From assembly GCF_000153765.1 (NCBI RefSeq), contig NZ_DS022295.1, forward strand, positions 155,828 through 219,827: a stretch of DNA of 64,000 bases, in the 5' to 3' direction. Source of the stretch: Mariprofundus ferrooxydans PV-1. Its GTDB lineage: Bacteria; Pseudomonadota; Zetaproteobacteria; Mariprofundales; Mariprofundaceae. The translations under genes were made by a program, and so were the position numbers. Below are positions 45,342-54,415 of the stretch, one piece after another (position 1 is the stretch's first letter; every line of letters begins with the position of its first letter). Under the pieces are notes generated by a model, which was given only the letters and a program-made list of their open reading frames with translations, did no database searches and had not been told where the DNA came from.

Positions 45342-46781
45342 TCAGATGACCTTGGAAAAGCTGGTGCTTTCCTTTTTCTGGCGCAGATATTCATCGAAGA
45401 CCATGGCGACGTTGCGGATCAGTAGTCGGCCGGCCGGCAGTACGCTCAGGCCGTCGTCGCGCAATTCAACCAGATGGTCGTCGCTCATCTCCTGCAGATC
45501 AGCCAGTCCGTCAGCGAAGTGCTCTTTGAAGACGATGCCGAACTCGCGCTCGAACTGAGCGTATTCCAGAGAAAAGTCGCACATCAGGCGCATGATCACC
45601 TGACGACGCAGATGATCCTCTTCCGACAGGATATAGCCGCGGAAGACGGGAAACTCACCTGCTTCGACTGCCTCGCTGTAACTCTCCATCTCCTTCCTGT
45701 TCTGGAAGAAGCCGCCGCCGACATAGCCGATTGAGGTGACCCCCAGACCGATCAGGTCACAATCGGCCTGCGTGCTGTAGCCCTGGAAGTTGCGGTAGAG
45801 CTTGCCTTCCTGCTGGGCAATGGTCAGCTCATCATCGGGTTTGGCGAAATGATCCATGCCGATGAATACATAGCCGGCATCGAGCAGCTTGTTAATGCTG
45901 TGCTCGAGAATATTCAGCTTCTCCTGTGCGGAGGGCAGGGCGGATTCATCAATGCGGCGCTGCGGCATGAACATGTGCGGCAGGTGAGCATAGTTGAACA
46001 GGGCGATGCGATCCGGACTGAATTCGATAATGGTATCCAGCGTCGTGTTGAATGTATCCACGGTCTGATGCGGCAAACCGTACATCAGGTCGATATTCAT
46101 CGACTCGAAACCGTGTGCGCGTGCTTCGTTGAGCACACGCAGCGTCTCTTCCTTGCTCTGGATACGATTGACTGCCTTTTGCACGATCGGATCAAAATCC
46201 TGCACGCCCATGCTCATGCGATTCAGGCCGATCTCCTGCAGTACGCGAACGGTATCTTCATCGCATTCGCGCGGATCGATCTCAATGCTGAACTCGCCCT
46301 CGTCTTTGGCGACGAAATTGAAGCGCTCACGCAATTTGGCCATGATGGTGCGCATCTGATCGTTGTTCATGAAGGTCGGTGTACCACCACCGAAATGCAG
46401 TTGGGTGACAGGGCGCATGCAGTCGGTGCCGTCGGCCTCTTTCAGGCAATCGGCAACACGATCGATCTCCTTAAGCAGCAGTTCCAGATAGGGCTCGGCA
46501 CGGTGATATTGTTTGGTGACGATTTTGCTGCAGCCGCAGTAGTAGCAGACGGTGTTGCAGAACGGGATATGTATGTAGAGCGACAATGGTGTGTTGTCAT
46601 GCGCAACGCGCTTGAGAGTGGCAGCATAATCTCCGGCGCCAATGCCTGTGTGAAACATCGGGGCAGTCGGGTAGGAGGTATACCGGGGGCCTGCCTTGTC
46701 ATACTTCTTGATGATTTCCAGGTTAAACAGGTCAGCGCCACCGAGTCGGGCATTGCTATGGTTGGGGAGTCTGCTGGTCAT
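45342..46781 (-). CDS. hemN: Oxygen-independent coproporphyrinogen III oxidase
   Basis: Radical SAM enzyme of haem synthesis, making protoporphyrinogen IX without oxygen. 479 residues from ATG 46781 (GAGGAGAG upstream); the frame is open further up but that part looks non-coding. The cluster motif is IPFCNTVCYYCGCS (CxxxCxxC), then GGGTPT and the family N-terminal YDKAGPRYTSYPTAPMF. Full-length HemN rather than HemW, judged by that N-terminus. Supplies haem to the cytochromes and globin encoded nearby. Confidence 0.95.
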   Translation of the reverse strand: MTSRLPNHSNARLGGADLFNLEIIKKYDKAGPRYTSYPTAPMFHTGIGAGDYAATLKRVAHDNTPLSLYIHIPFCNTVCYYCGCSKIVTKQYHRAEPYLELLLKEIDRVADCLKEADGTDCMRPVTQLHFGGGTPTFMNNDQMRTIMAKLRERFNFVAKDEGEFSIEIDPRECDEDTVRVLQEIGLNRMSMGVQDFDPIVQKAVNRIQSKEETLRVLNEARAHGFESMNIDLMYGLPHQTVDTFNTTLDTIIEFSPDRIALFNYAHLPHMFMPQRRIDESALPSAQEKLNILEHSINKLLDAGYVFIGMDHFAKPDDELTIAQQEGKLYRNFQGYSTQADCDLIGLGVTSIGYVGGGFFQNRKEMESYSEAVEAGEFPVFRGYILSEEDHLRRQVIMRLMCDFSLEYAQFEREFGIVFKEHFADGLADLQEMSDDHLVELRDDGLSVLPAGRLLIRNVAMVFDEYLRQKKESTSFSKVI

Positions 46782-47142
46782 TGGTGTATGTCTCTCCTCA
46801 TGTAAGCCGTTATATGGATCATTCCATGGCTGTGCCCTTTGCGCTGCAGGTATGCATGCGGCGCATTTCATCGCGATCAATCAAGGCTGGATAACCCGGA
46901 GGTTCCTGACAGAAAACGGCTTCAGGCTTTCTGCGCCGTAATCAGGTTACTTTGCCAGTTGCACCATGAGTGGCACAACTGGCTTGGTAATGTGGCTTTC
47001 CATCCAGCGAATCGGTTGCTGGCGCGTGCATCGGCATGAATGCCGGCATGGCCGCGATCCGCTGTTTGGTTGGCATAGGTTTTCAAATCCCCTTACGACA
47101 ACAGGGGCTAACTATTTACCAGAACAGTTGTTAGCGCAAAGA
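46782..47142. other. Intergenic region upstream of hemN
   Basis: About 360 bases without a supported gene. It holds an 8-bp inverted repeat GCCAGTTG/CAACTGGC (46954-46983) and a looser GCTAAC/GTTAGC pair just after the cytochrome stop (about 47112-47138). A TTGAT string near the hemN start resembles half of an FNR box, but the second half is absent. No further motif recognised. Confidence 0.4.
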
Positions 47143-47439
47143 TTACTTGGCGACAGCCTGTTTGCTCTGGATGAATGCGACCATGGCGTCGATCTCTTCC
47201 TCACTCAGTTTGCTACTGAATTTAGGCATCATCTTTCTACCATTGGTAATGGCTTCTTTCAGTACTGATGCATCGCTATTCATCATGGCGAAGCCGGGAC
47301 CCACTTTCTTCTTGTCGATCTTATGGCACATCTTGCACTTGCTGCTATAGATCTTTTCGACATTGACTTCCGCCATAGCCACCTGAGAGGTCAGGCCGAA
47401 GCATGCTGCAGCTGCGATGATCAGATATGTTTTTTTCAT
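47143..47439 (-). CDS. Small mono-haem c-type cytochrome
   Basis: 98 residues. Signal peptide MKKTYLIIAAAACFGLTSQ to AMA (cleavage about 23), then a class I cytochrome c with CKMCH (Cys35, Cys38, His39). A methionine axial ligand is likely in KMMPKFSS. AAGGAG precedes the ATG. A periplasmic electron carrier. The next gene upstream on the same strand is a membrane protein with its own haem c motif, so both may serve one electron route; the partner is not shown. Confidence 0.92.
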   Translation of the reverse strand: MKKTYLIIAAAACFGLTSQVAMAEVNVEKIYSSKCKMCHKIDKKKVGPGFAMMNSDASVLKEAITNGRKMMPKFSSKLSEEEIDAMVAFIQSKQAVAK

Positions 47440-47538
47440 TGTACTTCTCCTTGTTGCTCCTTATGGAGCGATAATACCCCGGACCCGGAATTGTGTTAAG
47501 TGCAAGGATTCCTCACCGAAGCAAAGTGTTGTGTTGCT

Positions 47539-48279
47539 CTACATTTCGACAGGGTTGCTTTTGGGTTTGTAGAACCACATCTGGTAAAGGCTGGTTAACA
47601 GCTGTGCACCGAAAGCTGTGCCCATCAGTGCGCCATTGGCGATGATGACGTAGGCAAAGCCGGGGATAAGCTTGGCGATATACCAGGAAAATATGTCACC
47701 GATCAGAAAGAGGAACGGAATAGCTACGGTGATACGTTTCAGCCAGACCGGTATTTCACACAGGATGAAAATGCGTCCGACGAAAAACAGAATAAAGGCG
47801 ATACCGAACAGATGGATATGCGATACGCGTACCAGTGCCGGAATGGTGGCGCCCGTATCGGTCTCGGTCAGCTTGACGACATTGGCATAGGATGTGAAGT
47901 GGGGGATGGGCAGCCCGCTTTCGGCAGAGTGACACATGACGCAGTTCTGCTGCATGATCGGTTCCACTTTTTCGTGGAACTCAGCCTCTTTGGCACCTCT
48001 GTTGATCCAGTCCAGAATGGTCTGCTTGGCCGCCGGATTGGGCAGGTTTGACTCCATCGGTCCATTGATGGCTGCGCCCAGTCGGGTCTGATTATGGCTG
48101 CCGTAGTAAGCCAGCTGTATATCTTTCACCGACAGCCCCGGTTCTCCATCGCGGCCCTGATCGGTGTAATAGAGATTGAGCAGAGCGAAAAGGTAGCCGA
48201 TGCCGATGGTGATGAGGAACATGGAATCGAGAATTTTTTCACTGACGGAAGCGTCGGCGAAGCGCTTATACCTGGGCAT
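47539..48279 (-). CDS. Membrane-bound c-type cytochrome, unknown role
   Basis: 246 residues. One N-terminal helix (about 15-40), a periplasmic part with CVMCH (Cys113, Cys116, His117), and about three further helices at 150-235. Start ATG 48279 has AGAGGTG at good spacing. The haem segment (HEKVEPIMQQNCVMCHS) resembles those of PSD/planctomycete-type cytochrome domains. A function in membrane electron transfer is plausible; I do not recognise a characterised family. Confidence 0.75.
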   Translation of the reverse strand: MPRYKRFADASVSEKILDSMFLITIGIGYLFALLNLYYTDQGRDGEPGLSVKDIQLAYYGSHNQTRLGAAINGPMESNLPNPAAKQTILDWINRGAKEAEFHEKVEPIMQQNCVMCHSAESGLPIPHFTSYANVVKLTETDTGATIPALVRVSHIHLFGIAFILFFVGRIFILCEIPVWLKRITVAIPFLFLIGDIFSWYIAKLIPGFAYVIIANGALMGTAFGAQLLTSLYQMWFYKPKSNPVEM

Positions 48280-48484
48280 CAAAATGCACCTCTTTTTTTC
48301 GTTTTCGGTATTCTAGGAGTGGTAGAGTAAATAGCAACGGGTCTAAATACCTGATTTTTCTGCTCGGATATGGATTTGTTTTGTGATGCTCACTGTTTCG
48401 GCTGGCTTGTATTTAACCCATCCCCGGTTCGGACGCGGACCGGCTATAACAGAGATGTGTGCGGAGGTTGGCAGCAGGGCTGTC

Positions 48485-49636
48485 TCAGCCTGATTCGTGG
48501 TTAAGTGGTTGTGTTTGCAGTTCGTCCAGACTGTGCATAAGCAGCATCTGCTGCTTTTCAGCATAACTCAGCAGCGCTTTGCGCAGAGGTGGGTAAGCTT
48601 CGGTAATGTTTCTGAAGCTGGCATAAGGAATATGCAGAATCTCGACCTTATGCTCACTGACCAGATCCGCCGCACAGCCATTGTCATGAATAGCCGAAGT
48701 TGCCCCGATCAGCGAACCGGCTTTGAGTGCTTCCAGTCGTTTAATGAGACCGTCACTTTCCAGCTGATAGTTGGCAACACCACGTACGATCAGATCCACA
48801 TGACTCAGGTGCTCGCCGGCTTTATGAATCAGCGTTCCCGGCTCGTATTGACGAGTATGAGACTCCTCTGCCAGTTGTTTGCGCATATTCAGCGGTACAT
48901 CCTGCAGTAGCGGGGAAATCGAAATCATTGCCATCAGGTTACGCGCATCGAGCTTGTGTTGCAGCGCGATTCTCAGCGCCGGTTTTCTGATCAGGGCTGC
49001 TGCCATTGCTTTGCGGGGTAACTTGATGACTTCTGATTCTTTATTGGCTACGACGTCTGCGGGGTAGGGGCCCGACTGCAGTATCATATGTTCACCAATA
49101 ATCTCACCCGCCCCGATCAGGCCCAGAAGCACAGGACGATTTTGCTCGCCATTGGTGAATTCGGCTAATTCACCGCTACTTACCAGATAGAGTGCATCAG
49201 GCTGCTCACCGCGGCGAATCAGGTGTTGCCCCTCTTTGATGTGCCGTTGATGCAGACGCAGCCACAGCTTGTTGCGCATGGATGAGGGTAATAGGCGCTC
49301 AATGGAGGCGTGCGTTTGTACATCATCCGTGCGAATGCGACCAATTTCCGGGTACTGATGACTCAGGGCATCGGCTTTGCCGGGCTCGCCATTTGTCAGC
49401 AGTATCTGGTACAGGTGGCGCAGGGCTTCTGTTGCCGTCGTTAGCTGACCATGCTGGATTAACAGCTCTGCGTACTGCCTGAGGTAGGCCTCGTTGTCAG
49501 GGTAGAGGTGAACCAGATCAGTATAGACCTTGAGCTGATTGGCTGAATTTAATGACTTAGGCGGAGTAGGTTTATCCATGGCCGGTGTATTCTGCTGCAG
49601 ATCGACATTCTGGTACAGCATTGTATGTTGATCCAC
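48485..49636 (-). CDS. Protein with two cyclic-nucleotide-binding domains
   Basis: 383 residues. After an N-terminal helical, possibly TPR-like region (about 30-110) come two cNMP-binding folds (about 125-235 and 245-360). The first shows GELAEFTNGEQ and GAGEIIGEHMILQSGPYPADVVA, the second GSLIGATSAIHDNGCAADLV. Unlike CRP/FNR there is no C-terminal helix-turn-helix, so it is not a DNA-binding regulator by itself. No cysteine cluster is present. Start is uncertain (GTG 49636 or ATG 49621). Confidence 0.8.
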   Translation of the reverse strand: MDQHTMLYQNVDLQQNTPAMDKPTPPKSLNSANQLKVYTDLVHLYPDNEAYLRQYAELLIQHGQLTTATEALRHLYQILLTNGEPGKADALSHQYPEIGRIRTDDVQTHASIERLLPSSMRNKLWLRLHQRHIKEGQHLIRRGEQPDALYLVSSGELAEFTNGEQNRPVLLGLIGAGEIIGEHMILQSGPYPADVVANKESEVIKLPRKAMAAALIRKPALRIALQHKLDARNLMAMISISPLLQDVPLNMRKQLAEESHTRQYEPGTLIHKAGEHLSHVDLIVRGVANYQLESDGLIKRLEALKAGSLIGATSAIHDNGCAADLVSEHKVEILHIPYASFRNITEAYPPLRKALLSYAEKQQMLLMHSLDELQTQPLNHESG

Positions 49637-49705
49637 GTGATAGAGGTGAGATCACGCAAGCGGTTCGACAGATGTGCGACTGTATTTATCAGTTATGACG
49701 TCTAG

Positions 49706-50526
<821 letters not shown>

Positions 50527-50544
50527 TCCGGCACCCGCCTTTGT

Positions 50545-50572
50545 AGGGTCATTGCATTAAAGACCCTTTTTC
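50545..50572 (+). terminator. Possible terminator after gmk
   Basis: AGGGTC/GACCCT stem with an 11-base loop and five Ts. Weak because of the short stem and wide loop. Confidence 0.45.
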
Positions 50573-50688
50573 ATTTACTGATATATTCAACCCGTAGCCG
50601 TGCCACGGCTGTTTGGAATATCACAAGTAAAAACTTGTATCAGCCTTTGACTGTCGGTATTGCTCAAAAAAACCTCCTTTTAGATCTG

Positions 50689-50755
50689 CCTCGGTATGCA
50701 TATTTTAGCGGAGTAGAGCGGCGGAGCCGTGGCCGCTAAAATATGCATGCCGAGG
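50689..50755. repeat. Long palindromic repeat
   Basis: Two 23-base arms (50689-50711 and 50733-50755) are complementary at 22 positions; the one mismatch would be a G-U pair in RNA. The arms contain TATGCATATTTTAGCGG and its complement. The 21-base loop is GC-rich. Downstream CGGCTTTCTTTCGTCC resembles dispersed GGCGGCAAAGAAAG-type repeats of Proteobacteria. Confidence 0.7.
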
Positions 50756-50987
50756 GCACCCGAAGGGCAGAGATAGCGGAGGCGGCTTTCTTTCGTCCTC
50801 TCTTTGCCGCCAAAGAAAGGACATATAATATCTCATATACTTTGGGCCAGTTCCAGGTCATCCATGTATTCATATTGAGTGACTACAATATCTTTAATGC
50901 GATTGCCCTGCCTCCCTTTGCGATCATGGTTGCATTTTGTTTTTGTTTTCCTAGGTTTGAGCTTAAGTTCCTCCGGAGGTAAGCCGT

Positions 50988-51251
50988 ATGGCTCGCGTAA
51001 CAGTTGAAGATTGTATCAGTTATTATCCAAATCGTTTTGAGATGGTGCTGCTTGCGGCCAGACGCGCTCGACAGATTCAGGTCGGCATGCCTCTGATGAT
51101 GGAAACCGAAGGCGACAAGCCCTCCGTTAGTGCCCTGCGTGAGATGGGTGAAGGCTTTGTTTCATGGGAAGTGCTGTTTGAACAGGATGATCAGCTGCGT
51201 CGCAGACAGCAGGCGGCCTATAATGATGAAGAGGGAAACAGGGAAGTCTGA
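50988..51251 (+). CDS. rpoZ: RNA polymerase omega subunit
   Basis: 87 residues, assembly factor of RNA polymerase. The family N-terminus MARVTVEDC and FEMVLLAARRARQI are clear. CCGGAGGTAA precedes ATG 50988. spoT starts 35 bases downstream. Confidence 0.94.
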   Translation: MARVTVEDCISYYPNRFEMVLLAARRARQIQVGMPLMMETEGDKPSVSALREMGEGFVSWEVLFEQDDQLRRRQQAAYNDEEGNREV

Positions 51252-51285
51252 TTTTTCACGGCTTACCTTATCGCTGTAGCTGATT

Positions 51286-53421
51286 GTGAGCCGTATATTC
51301 GAAATCACAGAGCGCGTTGCGCTGTATGCTCCCAAAGCCAATCTGGAGCTGATTAACTGCGCCTACGTGTTTGCCGCGCATGCCCATGCCGGGCAGGTCA
51401 GAAGTTCCGGCGATCCTTATATTACTCACCCGCTTGCTGTGGCGGGCATTCTTGCCAGCCTCGGTATGGATGAGGCGTCGGTGATTACCGCGCTGCTGCA
51501 TGATACGGTAGAAGATACCGGGGTAAAACTGTCTGAAATTGAAGAGAATTTCGGCGCAGATGTGGCCCGACTGGTTGATGGCGTCACCAAAATCGGACAA
51601 ATTCACTTTAACTCTTCGGAGCACAAGCAGGCTGAGAACTTTCGCAAGATGATTCTGGCGACAGCCAAGGATTTGCGCGTGCTTATCGTGAAGCTGGCCG
51701 ACCGGTTGCACAATATGCGCACGCTCGGCTTTGTGCCGGAGCATAAACGCCGCCGCATTGGTGAAGAGACACTGCAGATTTACGCACCTCTGGCGCACCG
51801 GCTGGGTATGCACTGGATCAAGCAGGAGATGGAGGATCTGGTATTCTCGCATCTGGAGCCTGAGGCCTATAAGGCGCTGATGGTTGAAATGCAGGGGCGC
51901 CTGGAGATGCTTAATCAGACGCGAGAGCGGCTGGAGATGTTGATTCAGGAAGCATTGCAGCGCAAGGGGTTGGCTGCCACGGTACACGGGCGGATGAAGC
52001 ACCTGTATAGCATTCATGAAAAGATGCAGCGCAAGCATGTGAACTTCGATGATATTTTTGACCTGATCGCATTCCGTGTCATTGTCGATGATGCCCAGAC
52101 CTGTTATCAGGCGCTTGGTATTGTACATAGCCTGTATCGGCCTGTGCCCGGGCGTTTCAAGGATTATATTGCTCTCCCCAAGCCTAATGGTTATCAGTCA
52201 CTGCATACGGCGGTGATCGGGCCGGAAAACTTTCGTATTGAAATACAGATTCGCACCCATCTGATGCACAGTTATGCTGAAGATGGTGTGGCTTCCCACT
52301 GGGCTTATAAAGAGGGGAAGACAGCGGAAAAAGAGAGTTTCAAGTGGCTGCGCCAGCTGACGGAACTGATTCAGGAGACCGATAATCCGGGTGAATTCCT
52401 GGAGAACGTCAGACTCGATCTGTTTGTTCAGGAGGTCTATGTATTCAGCCGGGACGGAGATATCTTTGCTCTGCCGCGCGGAGCGCGACCGCTGGATTTT
52501 GCTTATGCGGTGCATACCGATGTCGGACACCACTGTATCGGTGTTCGGATTAATGGCGAGGTGTCTGATTTTTCCACCCGTCTGCATAATGGCGACCAGA
52601 TTGAAATTATGACCAGCCCGGATCAGTCGCCGAGCAGGCAGTGGTTGCAGTATGCAAAAACACCGCGCGCCCGTCAGGCTATCCGTCACTGGTTCCGCCG
52701 CCAGGAGCGTGACGGCAGCATTCGCATGGGCGAGAAAATACTGCATGAAGCAATCGGCAAAAAAGATGCGAGCAAGGCAATTATAGAGCAGTTCGGTTGT
52801 GTCGATCAGCAGGATCTGAAGGCACGTATAGGGCGCGGTGATATTGCTATTCACCGGCTATTGGAGCTGGCGGATAACAAGCACTTTATGCCGTTGAAAC
52901 TCAGAGGCATGAAGCGCTCTATGATGCAGGCGGCGGACTGCTGTCATCCTGTTCCCGGAGATCCTGTTCTCGGCCGTTTTGTCGCCGGTGACGGCATGAT
53001 TCTGCACCACCGCAAATGCGAGGCTCTGACCGAGGCTGATTTTGAGGATAGCCTGGAAGTTCAGTGGGAAGGCAAGCCCGGTGAGTTGTTCAGCACGGGG
53101 ATTGAAGTCCATTCAAAGAACAAGCGCGGTATGCTGGCCAATGTTACCCATAATATTGCCGAGGCGAATTCAGGCATTGAAGACTTGAAACTGACCCAGC
53201 GGGGCGGGGCAATGACCGAGCTGCTCTTCCTCGTCGAGGTTGAAGATCGTAAGCACCTTGCCCAGGTGATACGGGCGATTAAATCGGTGGATGGTGTCAC
53301 CAGCGTTGCTCGCCGCAATCGGGTTGGTTTGAGCGGGAAGCCTGTCGGCAAACCATTTGCCGCTACATTACGCAATCTGTTCAGCAGAAAATTATTGGAA
53401 CATGGAGATGAGACGAAATGA
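51286..53421 (+). CDS. spoT: Bifunctional (p)ppGpp synthase/hydrolase
   Basis: 711 residues. The N-terminal HD hydrolase domain has AHAGQVRSSGDPYITHP and LLHDTVEDT (His-Asp intact). The synthetase domain carries RFKDYIALPKPNGYQSLHT; the RxKD form marks bifunctional Rel/SpoT, not RelA (ExDD). Then a TGS domain (about 385-445) and a C-terminal ACT domain (about 635-705). It should both make and degrade (p)ppGpp. Start GTG 51286 has a weak ribosome site. Overlaps ridA by 4 bases. Confidence 0.95.
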   Translation: MSRIFEITERVALYAPKANLELINCAYVFAAHAHAGQVRSSGDPYITHPLAVAGILASLGMDEASVITALLHDTVEDTGVKLSEIEENFGADVARLVDGVTKIGQIHFNSSEHKQAENFRKMILATAKDLRVLIVKLADRLHNMRTLGFVPEHKRRRIGEETLQIYAPLAHRLGMHWIKQEMEDLVFSHLEPEAYKALMVEMQGRLEMLNQTRERLEMLIQEALQRKGLAATVHGRMKHLYSIHEKMQRKHVNFDDIFDLIAFRVIVDDAQTCYQALGIVHSLYRPVPGRFKDYIALPKPNGYQSLHTAVIGPENFRIEIQIRTHLMHSYAEDGVASHWAYKEGKTAEKESFKWLRQLTELIQETDNPGEFLENVRLDLFVQEVYVFSRDGDIFALPRGARPLDFAYAVHTDVGHHCIGVRINGEVSDFSTRLHNGDQIEIMTSPDQSPSRQWLQYAKTPRARQAIRHWFRRQERDGSIRMGEKILHEAIGKKDASKAIIEQFGCVDQQDLKARIGRGDIAIHRLLELADNKHFMPLKLRGMKRSMMQAADCCHPVPGDPVLGRFVAGDGMILHHRKCEALTEADFEDSLEVQWEGKPGELFSTGIEVHSKNKRGMLANVTHNIAEANSGIEDLKLTQRGGAMTELLFLVEVEDRKHLAQVIRAIKSVDGVTSVARRNRVGLSGKPVGKPFAATLRNLFSRKLLEHGDETK

Positions 53422-53807
53422 GCAAGATGCATATTGTTGATACAGAGCATGCCCCCAAAGCTGTCGGGCCGTACAGTCAGGCAGTTATCAGCCACGGGGT
53501 GCTGTACGCTTCAGGTCAAATTGGACTGGACCCGATGACGGGCAAGCTGGTGGGTGAGGATGTGCTCATGCAGGCAAGACAGGTAACCGGAAACCTGAGC
53601 GCTGTGCTGGATGCAGCGGGTGCATCGCTATCCGATATTCTCAAGGTGAATATCTTCCTGACCAATATGGGTGATTTTCCGGCTGTCAACGAGATTTACG
53701 CCGACTGGCTTGGTAACCATCGTCCGGCACGGGCAACTGTCGCAGTGGCTGCGCTGCCGCTGGGGGCCAGTATCGAAATGGATCTGATCGCGCGGGTTAC
53801 AGGCTAG
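53418..53807 (+). CDS. ridA: Reactive enamine/imine deaminase RidA
   Basis: 129 residues, YjgF/YER057c/UK114 family. Hydrolyses 2-aminoacrylate and similar enamines from PLP enzymes. Family segments GPYSQAV, YASGQIGLDP, and the Arg-bearing RPARATVAVAALPLGASIEMD are intact. ATG 53418 overlaps spoT by 4 bases, as in other Proteobacteria with spoT-ridA pairs. Confidence 0.95.
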   Translation: MSKMHIVDTEHAPKAVGPYSQAVISHGVLYASGQIGLDPMTGKLVGEDVLMQARQVTGNLSAVLDAAGASLSDILKVNIFLTNMGDFPAVNEIYADWLGNHRPARATVAVAALPLGASIEMDLIARVTG

Positions 53808-53856
53808 CCGTTTGAAAGCCGGCCTCTCATCAGCCTTAAGGTTGATGAGCAATAAA

Positions 53857-53888
53857 AAAGGCCTCTGTCCAACAGGACAAAGGCCTTT
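53857..53888 (-). terminator. Terminator of rpmB
   Basis: AAAGGCCT-C-TGTCC / GGACA-A-AGGCCTTT stem with AACA loop. On the minus strand a T-run follows, so it serves mainly rpmB; on the plus strand the T-tract is short. A CTCATCA/TGATGAG hairpin immediately left (53824-53848) may help end ridA. Confidence 0.82.
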
Positions 53889-53902
53889 GAAATTGGTTGT
53901 AA

Positions 53903-54094
53903 TTAGGCGGCTTTCTGAACTTTATCGGAACGCAGGCAGCTGGCACAAACCTTGATCTTGCTTGTCTGACCATTCACGATAGCACGAACCTGCATCAGGT
54001 TGGGCAGAAACCGACGCTTGGTCGTATTGTGTGCGTGACTGACATTGTTGCCGCTCATTGGGCCTTTTCCACATACTTCACAACGCTTAGCCAT
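53903..54094 (-). CDS. rpmB: 50S ribosomal protein L28
   Basis: 63 residues, structural protein of the large ribosomal subunit. Begins [25 protein letters not shown]-like, with two CxxC pairs (CEVC and CASC) that can bind zinc, as in the Cys-plus L28 form. rpmG (L33), often its neighbour, is not adjacent here. Confidence 0.93.
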   Translation of the reverse strand: MAKRCEVCGKGPMSGNNVSHAHNTTKRRFLPNLMQVRAIVNGQTSKIKVCASCLRSDKVQKAA

Positions 54095-54415
54095 GATAAA
54101 CCTCCATTGAAAACGCGGCGCACTTTAGGTGAAGCGGGAGCGGGATACAAGTAAAAAAACCGCTTTGCATCGTTTGCTCACGATTCATGTTGATGCTGTT
54201 GCAATATATGCGGAGATCAGTGCGTCATCCTTGTCGCGCCGGGCAAACAGTTTGATCCGATTTTGTACAGGATTTATGAACGACCGGCAGGTTCGTGGTC
54301 GGGACCGGATAAAACTGATGATGCATCTCTTTGCCTGATCTGCCTGCCGGCGTTAGTCTGCGCAACCTTTTTACCGGCACAATTGTACCCATCAGCAGAT
54401 TCGGAGGCAGGCATT

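Larger units (their letters stand above)
50527..50987. other. Repeat-rich intergenic region between gmk and rpoZ
   Basis: Contains a weak terminator, a long palindrome (50689-50755) and a second CTTTCTTT/AAAGAAAG hairpin (50786-50819). A frame from 50743 to 50982 is open but is made by the repeat and has no ribosome site. A TATAAT at 50824-50829 could be the rpoZ -10 box, but the nearest -35 candidate (TTGCCG) is only 14 bp upstream. Confidence 0.5.

Noticed and set aside
45849-46805. 318-codon open frame antisense to hemN
   Set aside because: Shadow frame opposite a well-supported radical SAM gene.
46860-46885. Possible FNR box upstream of hemN
   Set aside because: Only one TTGAT half-site is convincing; the second half does not match ATCAA.
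50743-50982. 79-codon open frame before rpoZ
   Set aside because: Its first half is palindromic repeat DNA and it lacks a ribosome site; such frames are common by-products of repeats.
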